Below, piece by piece: positions 4,306 through 8,609 of a stretch of DNA of 8,609 nucleotides; the stretch's first letter is position 1, and every line of letters starts with the position of its first letter. The notes under the pieces are model-generated. The model was not told the origin of the DNA, made no database searches, and saw only the letters and a program-made list of their open reading frames with translations. Made by a program: the position numbers and the translations under genes. Origin of the DNA: an uncultured Alphaproteobacteria bacterium (GTDB lineage: Bacteria; Pseudomonadota; Alphaproteobacteria; CAAHEQ01; UBA3637); the NCBI GenBank assembly GCA_934216505.1, contig CAKQBW010000023.1, positions 1 through 8,609 on the forward strand, in the 5' to 3' direction.

Positions 4306-4341
4306 TGATATTTAATCGTTTATCTGTTTATGTAAAATCAC

Positions 4342-4360
4342 TTGCACGGATTTTGCACGG
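4342..4360 (-). repeat. Integrase arm-type sites, distal side of attP
   Basis: TTGCACGG at 4342-4349 and TTGCACGG at 4353-4360 repeat the pair found at 4055-4073 in the same orientation (about 20 bp identical). They end at the base before the stop codon of the 4361-4708 gene, marking the outer border of attP. Confidence 0.75.
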
Positions 4361-4708
4361 TTAGGCGTTATTTGACATTGATTGTACATATCTGTACACC
4401 TTATTGCAAGGCGCATCCTCATCGTCAAAGAAGAATGAAAACGCTGCTAAGATAATCATTTCATCTGACATAATCTTGTTGAAATCTGCATAAGCGTAAT
4501 TAAAAGCAACATATTTATCCCAGTCCGTAACACAAGATTTAAATTTCAGTTTTTCTGTTGCTTTTAGGATTTCATTCACTGACCAGTGAGCGCCTTTGTG
4601 CTCTGCTCCGTTTTTATCCGTGTAGAATATTCTTTTAATTGCTTCGGCTGCACTTTCCCCATTGAAATGAGAATCTGATTTGTTTGAGATAGCAATATAT
4701 AATTTCAT
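4361..4708 (-). CDS. Small gut-phage protein of unknown function, 115 aa
   Basis: The central part (HKGAHWSVNEILKATEKLKF, then DWDKYVAFNYAYADFNKIMS, then FFFDDEDAP, about residues 37-100) has the look of a widespread family of small gut-phage proteins with GPHW, DKYVAFN, YAD and DEDAP motifs. I recall this pattern but cannot give an accession. It is soluble, mildly acidic, with no signal peptide or membrane segment. ATG at 4708 follows an AT-rich leader. It lies 64 nt after the 274-aa gene, separated by an 11-bp hairpin, and its stop abuts the attP arm repeats. It probably works with its neighbour, since I associate the two types; this is memory, not a search. Confidence 0.75.
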   Translation of the reverse strand: MKLYIAISNKSDSHFNGESAAEAIKRIFYTDKNGAEHKGAHWSVNEILKATEKLKFKSCVTDWDKYVAFNYAYADFNKIMSDEMIILAAFSFFFDDEDAPCNKVYRYVQSMSNNA

Positions 4709-4739
4709 GGCGTTTTGCTTTTAAACTCAGAGAAATTTA

Positions 4740-4765
4740 GTGGTAGGAAAGAAATTTCCTACCAC
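4740..4765. terminator. 11-bp hairpin between the 274-aa and 115-aa genes
   Basis: GTGGTAGGAAA (4740-4750) pairs perfectly with TTTCCTACCAC (4755-4765) around a 4-nt loop. On the minus strand only TAAATTT follows, a poor U-tract, so it may be a partial terminator, an attenuator lowering expression of the downstream 115-aa gene, or a 3' stability structure for the 274-aa transcript. Confidence 0.6.
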
Positions 4766-4772
4766 CTTTGTT

Positions 4773-5597
4773 TTACGGCGTTGTTGTCGTTTTCAGAGCT
4801 GCGATAAGCTCCGCATTCTGCCTCTGCTGTGAGAGTTCCAGACGTGCATCATTGTAGCGCTGCTGCAAATCTGAGTTCCAATGACTGTTAAGTGTGTCGA
4901 TTATGCGTTGCGTATTGTCCTGCCCTGCGCGAATAATATCGCATTTGTCCTGCGCATTTTGAAAGCCAAGAGCACTAAAACCGCGTTCGATTGACGAGTT
5001 AATGAAATTCATACTCTTATTCAAAGATTCTGTTTGGCCTTGAATTGCAAGCTGATTCTCATAGCCCATTTTCAAAATACCCTGCTGTGTGTTGCAGCAA
5101 CAATTCTGAATTGCACTTATAATGCTGGCATCACCTCGCTCAGCCGCATTGATAACACGTTCAGCACTGAAACCTACCTGCCCTGCAACGTTATCTACTG
5201 CCGAACGTATAGCGCAAACGGCCTGCTGCAATTGGTTGAAGTCGCAATTAAGATTTGCGCCAAGCGTTTTGAGGGCATCATCGTTACCCTTGACTGCTGA
5301 CATCAGCAAATCTGCATTGTGATTGTCGGCCATCTGTGAGCGTAGAGAGGCAATCTGATTTTGGATTTCTGCATCCTGCACGGCATTCCCTCTGTTGCCA
5401 AAGCCTCCGAATCCTGCACCGCCAAACATTGCAAGAAACATCATATAGGCAAATGGATTATTCATCCACTGATTACCCATGCCTCCGTTCATCATCGCCG
5501 CCATTGCCATAGGGTCTGTTTGTTTGTTGGCCATCGCTGCATAGGCCAAAGCATCGTTTCCCTTGTCGCAACAAATCACTTTTTCAATTCCTTCCAT
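4773..5597 (-). CDS. Met/Gly/Phe-rich phage protein with helical C-terminus, 274 aa
   Basis: Function unknown. The first 25 residues include a CC pair. Residues about 28-70 are rich in Met, Gly and Phe (NPFAYMMFLAMFGGAGFGGF) and could insert into a membrane or pack inside a virion. Residues about 73-265 are Ala/Asn/Gln-rich and mostly amphipathic helix, with repeated N-x-x-I/L heptad-like spacing, a CCC at about 166-168 and a basic/Gln tail. This architecture (hydrophobic Gly-rich start, long Asn/Gln helix) recurs in gut phage genomes and suggests a virion, lysis or DNA-ejection protein, as inference. ATG at 5597 follows a 135-nt leader after the terminator at 5733-5769, so it has its own transcription unit, though I find no clear promoter. 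Confidence 0.85.
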   Translation of the reverse strand: MEGIEKVICCDKGNDALAYAAMANKQTDPMAMAAMMNGGMGNQWMNNPFAYMMFLAMFGGAGFGGFGNRGNAVQDAEIQNQIASLRSQMADNHNADLLMSAVKGNDDALKTLGANLNCDFNQLQQAVCAIRSAVDNVAGQVGFSAERVINAAERGDASIISAIQNCCCNTQQGILKMGYENQLAIQGQTESLNKSMNFINSSIERGFSALGFQNAQDKCDIIRAGQDNTQRIIDTLNSHWNSDLQQRYNDARLELSQQRQNAELIAALKTTTTP

Positions 5598-5732
5598 AAT
5601 AAATTTGTTTTTTTTAGTTATGAAACAGGACTTTCCTGCTTTCTAAGACAAATTTCGGCTGTTGCGATTTGTTTCGGTTTTGTGAAAATTGTAATCTGTT
5701 TGTTATGTGAAAGGCTAACAGCATGAAGCAAA
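5598..5732 (-). other. Leader/promoter region of the 274-aa gene, no gene seen
   Basis: No convincing reading frame on either strand. The minus-strand leader contains CAGGA-AAG-TCCTG (5638-5626), a 5-bp hairpin about 30 nt before the ATG, and a T8 tract just upstream of the start on the plus strand. TTTG and CAAA occur several times, but none forms a TAnnTTTG with correct spacing. Confidence 0.5.
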
Positions 5733-5769
5733 AAAAAGGCTCGCCACAATAGCTGTGACGAGCCTTTTT
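5733..5769. terminator. Strong bidirectional terminator ending the 5901-8001 operon
   Basis: AAAAAGGCTCG (5733-5743) pairs with CGAGCCTTTTT (5759-5769); after one mismatch CACA/TGTG extends the stem to a 5-nt loop. T-tracts flank it on both strands. It separates the small-gene operon from the 274-aa gene. Confidence 0.9.
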
Positions 5770-5770
5770 C

Positions 5771-5791
5771 GATTATAATTCGGTTATAATC
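5771..5791. repeat. AT-rich hairpin adjoining the terminator
   Basis: GATTATAA (5771-5778) pairs with TTATAATC (5784-5791) around TTCGG, 1 bp from the terminator. On the minus strand it comes just before the terminator. From here to 5900 I see no gene; an imperfect ATTTAATTTRCTG repeat (about 5813 and 5885) is the only other structure. Confidence 0.5.
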
Positions 5792-5900
5792 ACGAAGTAT
5801 TAAGACGGATTTAATTTGCTGGTAATTTGCCGAAACGCGCCATATTGTTTTGTTTGGCTTTCAGAATCAGCACCTTACGAATGAATTTAATTTACTGAAA

Positions 5901-6077
5901 TTATAACCTAAGATGTTCTTCAAGATATTCACCGACCTTCATGTTTTCTTCTTCGGCCTTCTCCTTTAGTTTGGCAAGAAATGCAGGCGTTACGTTTGCC
6001 CACATTGTGACTTTGTTTGTTCTTGGGCGACCGCTATTCTCGCGGCGGCCGCCCCAGCCTGATTGCTTATTTGTCAT
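5901..6077 (-). CDS. Ribbon-helix-helix-like small protein, 58 aa
   Basis: ATG at 6077, stop TAA at 5903-5901. The N-terminus WGGRRENSGRPR is the Arg/Gly tail seen before small phage and plasmid ribbon-helix-helix proteins. TNKVTMWANVTPAFLAKL (about residues 20-37) would be the beta strand and first helix, and AEEENMKVGEYLEEHL (about 41-56) the second helix. Such proteins bind DNA as dimers and usually act as repressors. Its start overlaps the end of the 6067-6417 gene by 11 bp, so translation is probably coupled, and it is the last gene before the terminator at 5733-5769. It may control its own operon (inference). The family call is by pattern and composition. Confidence 0.75.
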   Translation of the reverse strand: MTNKQSGWGGRRENSGRPRTNKVTMWANVTPAFLAKLKEKAEEENMKVGEYLEEHLRL

Positions 6078-6417
6078 TGTTCTTTAGTGAATTGTAAATG
6101 TCCGATGAAATGTCTTCTGGTATTGCTATTAAATATTCATCGCCAATCTTCGTTCTTATTTTTATTCGACCTTCTCCTTTGTTGTTAAAGAGCATTTCAT
6201 GGATTGAAGTGTTACACTTACCGTAGATGCAGCTCGGGCCATTAGTGTTGTTATAATTGTAGTTCATTTCGATACCATCTACATGTAGAACTATATCATG
6301 AACCTTGACATTTGACGCTGTTTCAGCATCATATACTGTCACATCTAACTGAATGGATTTTTTATCCGAGTTACGGAATATATAACGAGTTGTTATGCCT
6401 CTTATTATTTCTTTCAT
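6067..6417 (-). CDS. Hypothetical protein, 116 aa
   Basis: Unrecognised. The sequence alternates short hydrophobic stretches with polar residues (IQLDVTVYD, VHDIVLHVDG, GRIKIRTKIGDEYLIAI), suggesting a mostly beta-strand soluble protein; a Tyr/Asn-rich loop with two cysteines (about residues 62-69) interrupts it. The C-terminus is a short helix. No signal peptide. ATG at 6417 lies 8 nt after the stop of the upstream gene, and its own stop overlaps the ribbon-helix-helix gene, so it is mid-operon. Confidence 0.75.
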   Translation of the reverse strand: MKEIIRGITTRYIFRNSDKKSIQLDVTVYDAETASNVKVHDIVLHVDGIEMNYNYNNTNGPSCIYGKCNTSIHEMLFNNKGEGRIKIRTKIGDEYLIAIPEDISSDIYNSLKNNDK

Positions 6418-6424
6418 GATGATT

Positions 6425-6880
6425 TTATTTTTCCATTATGTATTTTTTGGCGGCCTCTAACACGCAAATAGATGTCGCAATTGTCTGTCTTTGGCCAAGT
6501 GGCCTGTCCTTCATTAAGGACATATTGGCTCTTATAATCACATCAATGCAATCAACGCAATCTTCTCGGCTGAGCTTTGTGACATCAACATTTTTTTGAA
6601 TGATAGTTGAATAATACTCCATTCCTTTTTTGAGCAGGCTTCTAACCGCGGTTTCAGTTGGATTCTCGCCCATTGAGCGAACTATCTTCATTCTGCAAGA
6701 GATTCCATTTTTGCTTAACCCGATTCTGTAATCACTTCCTGTTTCTTCTATTTCGCCATCAATGTAGTCAATCTTTGCAATAAATCCGCTATCCTTGTCG
6801 GTGCAACATATATAGTCACATTCTCCTTTTTTGTGCTTTCGAGAAGAATCAACGATAAATAATGGTATTTCTCTTTTCAT
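6425..6880 (-). CDS. Hypothetical protein, 151 aa
   Basis: Unrecognised. The N-terminal half (about 1-70) looks beta-rich and contains CDYICC and a single CR cysteine. The C-terminal half (about 75-150) is helical, with DCVDCIDVIIRANMSLMKD and a final helix TIATSICVLEAAKKYIMEK. Seven cysteines in 151 residues is high, but no regular metal-binding pattern (CxxC pairs) stands out. ATG at 6880 follows an AT-rich leader 9 nt after the preceding stop. Confidence 0.75.
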   Translation of the reverse strand: MKREIPLFIVDSSRKHKKGECDYICCTDKDSGFIAKIDYIDGEIEETGSDYRIGLSKNGISCRMKIVRSMGENPTETAVRSLLKKGMEYYSTIIQKNVDVTKLSREDCVDCIDVIIRANMSLMKDRPLGQRQTIATSICVLEAAKKYIMEK

Positions 6881-6889
6881 TTTGATTAA

Positions 6890-7153
6890 TTAATCGTAAT
6901 AAAAGCGTTCAGTTTCGTAAACAGTTTGTTTGAGGTCTGCAACTTCGCCGTCTTCATCATAAATAGCACAGTCCTCTCCTTCATATACTTCATACCAAAA
7001 GTTGTTATTATGTTCATAACAATTGTCTTCGGCACAAACTTCGTCGCAACCTTCTGTGTTCTTGGCGCAATAATCTTTGGCTTCCTTTAATGTTTCGAAC
7101 TCGGCAACCTTATTCGTTTCCACATTATTGCTGTAATAAACGCTATATTTCAT
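6890..7153 (-). CDS. Small acidic Cys/Tyr-rich protein, 87 aa
   Basis: Strongly acidic, with MKYSVYYSN start, an EFETLKEAKDYC helix (about 18-29), a central CDEVCAEDNCYEHNNNFWYEVYEGED block (about 36-61) and a Tyr-rich end. Proteins with this 'SVYYSN...EFETL.EA...WYEVYEGED' layout occur in Bacteroidales genomes and phages, function unknown to me. It carries the shared 24-nt leader motif (7162-7185) 8 nt before its ATG. Confidence 0.75.
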   Translation of the reverse strand: MKYSVYYSNNVETNKVAEFETLKEAKDYCAKNTEGCDEVCAEDNCYEHNNNFWYEVYEGEDCAIYDEDGEVADLKQTVYETERFYYD

Positions 7154-7161
7154 GAATTATA

Positions 7162-7185
7162 GACTTAACCGTGTTGTCGAGGGCT
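7162..7185 (-). promoter_or_regulatory. Leader motif, copy 1 (shared with 8009-8031)
   Basis: On the minus strand this reads AGCCCTCGACAACACGGTTAAGTC-type sequence ending 8 nt before the ATG of the 6890-7153 gene. An almost identical copy, one T shorter, sits 7 nt before the ATG of the 7534-8001 gene. Its fixed position at the ribosome-binding zone suggests a translation or RNA-binding signal rather than a promoter. Confidence 0.65.
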
Positions 7186-7208
7186 AATAAATTTACCAAC
7201 AGAATATA

Positions 7209-7478
7209 TTATAAGTCATTTATTTCTATCTCAGAATTAAAATAGTCCTCATTTTCAGGAAATGGGAAAGAGGATGGTGCAGCCAACGGCAATTGAACAT
7301 TATTAATGCGAATCTCATCGCCAGCATATAATCGCATAACACTTCCATCTTTAAGGCTGATTTGACCAAGAAGAACGCCATTTGAACATTTAGACCTAAT
7401 AATTTGTGAAGGTGATTCTATAAACTGAGCAACGTCAGATAATCTAACCTCATTGAATTTAGATGCTTTGATTTTCAT
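7209..7478 (-). CDS. Hypothetical protein, 89 aa
   Basis: Unrecognised. The sequence suggests a small beta-barrel: VRLSDVAQFI, IIRSKCSNGVLLGQISLKDGSVMRLYAGDEIRINNVQLP (about residues 12-66), then a Pro/Ala/Ser stretch and an acidic tail with NSEIEINDL. No signal peptide or membrane segment. ATG at 7478 follows an AT-rich leader; the 55 nt upstream contain two imperfect AGCCTC repeats but not the full leader motif of its neighbours. Confidence 0.7.
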   Translation of the reverse strand: MKIKASKFNEVRLSDVAQFIESPSQIIRSKCSNGVLLGQISLKDGSVMRLYAGDEIRINNVQLPLAAPSSFPFPENEDYFNSEIEINDL

Positions 7479-7533
7479 AATTTCTTGCTCATACCCTTGA
7501 GGCTTTTTGGAGGCTTCTGGTGCGCCTTATTTA

Positions 7534-8001
7534 TTATAAATATTTATTTCCTAACTTAACCAAGAGGTCACACATCTTCTCGTTTCCTTTGTATTCGCAA
7601 ATGAAAGACTTGTTATAGTCATTACGGCCATATTCTCTTGATGCCCAGAATAATTGTCCTTCAATCAAGGTTGGTGTCTTAGTATAAGAATCCTTTTTAC
7701 CATTTATATAATAACGCAGTCGATTAACAATCATGTGAATCTTATTCGCCTCGTAATATTCGGATTCTCTTGACAATTCTGTTGACGACAACGGTTGGAA
7801 TTTATGTTCCGAGCGATACGCAATATCATAGGCTGTGTCCTTAATTTTTTTAGATGGAGCAAAGCTTCTGATTAATTCGCATACAGATTTTTTGCTTACT
7901 TCACCATTCAAATGGAAGCAAAGGCGGAAAATCTCCGTTGGTTCTCCACGTCTGATGATTGCGATAATTGACTTCTTGCTATATTTTTTATTCGTCTTCA
8001 T
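7534..8001 (-). CDS. Hypothetical basic protein, first gene of operon, 155 aa
   Basis: Unrecognised. It starts with a very basic N-terminus (MKTNKKYSKKSIIAIIRR), then alternating helices, an SKKSVCELIRSFAPSKKIKD helical segment (about 36-55) that could be DNA- or RNA-binding, a helix-rich centre and an aromatic C-terminal part (LFWASREYGRNDYNKSFICEYKG, about 119-141). It is the promoter-proximal gene behind the consensus promoter at 8067-8098, with the shared leader motif just before its ATG at 8001. Nucleic-acid binding is inferred only from charge. Confidence 0.75.
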   Translation of the reverse strand: MKTNKKYSKKSIIAIIRRGEPTEIFRLCFHLNGEVSKKSVCELIRSFAPSKKIKDTAYDIAYRSEHKFQPLSSTELSRESEYYEANKIHMIVNRLRYYINGKKDSYTKTPTLIEGQLFWASREYGRNDYNKSFICEYKGNEKMCDLLVKLGNKYL

Positions 8002-8008
8002 AATTAGT

Positions 8009-8031
8009 GACTTACCGTGTTGTCGAGGGCT
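8009..8031 (-). promoter_or_regulatory. Leader motif, copy 2 (shared with 7162-7185)
   Basis: On the minus strand it is identical to copy 1 except for one missing T in the TTAA run, from AGCCCTCGACAACACGG to AAGTC, ending 7 nt before the ATG at 8001. It lies downstream of the expected transcription start near 8060, so it is in the mRNA leader. Confidence 0.65.
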
Positions 8032-8066
8032 GTGGTGTTATTGCTATTTCCTTCTTTTCTATATTG

Positions 8067-8098
8067 CAAAGATAGTCATTTATCTTGAAAACGCCAAA
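8067..8098 (-). promoter_or_regulatory. Promoter of the 5901-8001 operon, Bacteroidetes sigma-type
   Basis: On the minus strand TTTG (8098-8095), 20 bp, TATCTTTG (8074-8067): a full match to the Bacteroidetes consensus. The start near 8060 gives a leader of about 58 nt containing the motif at 8009-8031. No gene is seen between 8002 and 8164. Confidence 0.8.
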
Positions 8099-8164
8099 TA
8101 AAAACCAAGATTTTTTCTTAGAAAAATGCGTGAATTTAACATTTATATCTAATTAATTTACAAC

Positions 8165-8191
8165 AAAAAAAGGCGCACCCGAAGGCACGCC
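8165..8191 (-). terminator. Intrinsic terminator with UUCG tetraloop
   Basis: On the minus strand GGCGTGCC-TTCG-GGTGCGCC (8191-8172) forms an 8-bp stem with two G-U pairs closed by the stable UUCG tetraloop, followed by seven T (8171-8165). It ends the DnaA-domain-like gene 5 nt after its stop. The G-U pairs work only on the minus-strand RNA, so it is directional. Confidence 0.9.
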
Positions 8192-8196
8192 ATTTC

Positions 8197-8481
8197 TTAT
8201 CCGATAATATCTTTCAGACTTTGTTTCAATACTCTGCACATGAGCGTTTTCATTCGGTAGATGCGTGAATTTTTCAAGGCGTTCACCCTCTGCTGGCTCA
8301 TGCCGCTTAACTCAGCGATAGTGCCTTCACTCATTCCTTGTTCAATTAGGTAATCAACGAAAACCACACGTGCATTCACACTTCGTTCGCTTCTGCTTGT
8401 CGTGAACTCTTCGAAAGATAAACCGCTTGCGTTCATTGTAGCTTCAACGGCTTTATCAAATAATATCTGTAATTGTTTCAT
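8197..8481 (-). CDS. DnaA domain IV-like DNA-binding protein, 94 aa
   Basis: Residues about 14-72 (from NASGLSFEEFTTSRSERSVNAR through FVDYLIEQGMSEGTIAELSGMSQQRV) follow the layout of the C-terminal DNA-binding domain of DnaA: a short first helix, an arginine-rich loop, ARxxxxxYL, then helix-turn-helix. The DHTTV signature that contacts the DnaA box is replaced by SQQRV, so its target probably differs. Stand-alone versions of this domain are common in Bacteroidetes phages. The start at 8481 is preferred; an in-frame ATG at 8562 would add 27 residues but overlaps the upstream membrane-protein gene by 46 bp and lacks family similarity. It is followed by the UUCG terminator. A role in replication or transcription control is inferred. 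Confidence 0.75.
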   Translation of the reverse strand: MKQLQILFDKAVEATMNASGLSFEEFTTSRSERSVNARVVFVDYLIEQGMSEGTIAELSGMSQQRVNALKNSRIYRMKTLMCRVLKQSLKDIIG

Positions 8482-8516
8482 TTTTGAGGAATTAAAAGGT
8501 TGAATAATCTTTTGGA

Positions 8517-8609
8517 CTATCCTCGCTTTTTGCTCCTCTTGGAATAAACAAAATAATACCACGCGCCAATTATCATCAGCAACACCGCGGCGAACTGAAA
8601 GAGGCTGTC
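8517..8609 (-). CDS. Partial membrane protein, C-terminal end
   Basis: The last 30 codons of a gene entering from the right edge, ending with TAG at 8519-8517. The visible part, DSLFQFAAVLLMIIGAWYYF followed by VYSKRSKKRG, is one transmembrane helix with a strongly basic cytoplasmic tail. This could be a small single-pass protein (holin-like or accessory) or the tail of a larger one. It ends 35 nt before the DnaA-domain-like gene and probably shares its transcript. Confidence 0.6.
   Translation of the reverse strand, partial: DSLFQFAAVLLMIIGAWYYFVYSKRSKKRG

Noticed and set aside
4238..4340. Complete host tRNA-Pro gene
   Set aside because: Only the part from the anticodon arm to the 3' end is present; no D arm or 5' acceptor strand precedes it.
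5034..5726. Plus-strand frames opposite the 274-aa gene
   Set aside because: Cys/His/Ser-rich antisense translations of an Ala/Asn/Gln helical protein; no independent support.
8482..8562. 27-residue N-terminal extension of the DnaA-domain-like protein
   Set aside because: The extension overlaps the coding end of the upstream membrane protein (8517-8609) in another frame and then passes through an AT-rich leader; the ATG at 8481 fits better.

Overview
This looks like part of a temperate phage (or phage-like integrative element) of the Bacteroidales. The evidence is a Bacteroidetes-type tyrosine integrase, an XRE/S24-type repressor, a bounded 45-bp tRNA-Pro 3' fragment flanked by integrase-type repeats, many short unknown genes packed on one strand, AT-rich leaders without clear Shine-Dalgarno sequences, and three promoters matching the Bacteroidetes primary sigma consensus (-33 TTTG, 19-20 bp, -7 TAnnTTTG). 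Phage-like genes lie on both sides of the tRNA-Pro fragment, so I read it as an uncut attP, meaning a circular or free phage genome, rather than an attL/attR junction. No terminase, portal or capsid gene is in the window.

Layout from left to right. 1-1203, minus strand: the end of a leftward early transcript, carrying an edge gene, a 115-aa acidic unknown protein and a cluster of tRNA-like elements. Three of these (102-208, 682-768, 998-1074) have a textbook T arm and acceptor stem but no recognisable anticodon arm; a degenerate fourth lies at 844-916. A 100-nt segment closed by a perfect 12-bp inverted repeat (213-312) and an 11-bp-phased direct repeat (793-823) are also there. 1204-1609, minus: two small DNA-binding-type proteins, one excisionase-like. 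1610-1775: the switch region, with two promoters that point at each other and share a dyad (TTTGCACA...TGTGCAAA) covering both -7 elements. 1776-2791, plus: the repressor and a two-helix membrane protein, probably the lysogeny operon, ending at a bidirectional terminator.

2816-4054, minus: integrase. 4055-4360: the attP region, with paired TTGCACGG arm-type repeats on both sides of the tRNA-Pro core, four phased 10-bp CGGCATAA repeats and a hairpin. 4361-5597, minus: a 115-aa protein and a Met/Gly/Phe-rich 274-aa protein, both of types I associate with gut phages, bounded upstream by a strong terminator. 5901-8001, minus: an operon of six small unknown genes, including a 58-aa ribbon-helix-helix-like protein at 5901-6077, driven by a clear promoter at 8067-8098. 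Two of its genes carry the same 23-24 nt motif just before their start codons. 8197-8481, minus: a protein resembling the DNA-binding domain of DnaA, with a UUCG-tetraloop terminator. 8517-8609: the end of a membrane protein running off the right edge.

How it fits together (inference): the repressor, read from the rightward promoter, would shut off the facing leftward promoter that drives the regulators and the tRNA-like cluster. Integrase, with the MerR/Xis-like protein at 1204-1401 as candidate directionality factor, would act on the attP. The 4361-8609 block is a separate leftward set of unknown phage genes. The most unusual element is the tRNA-like cluster.
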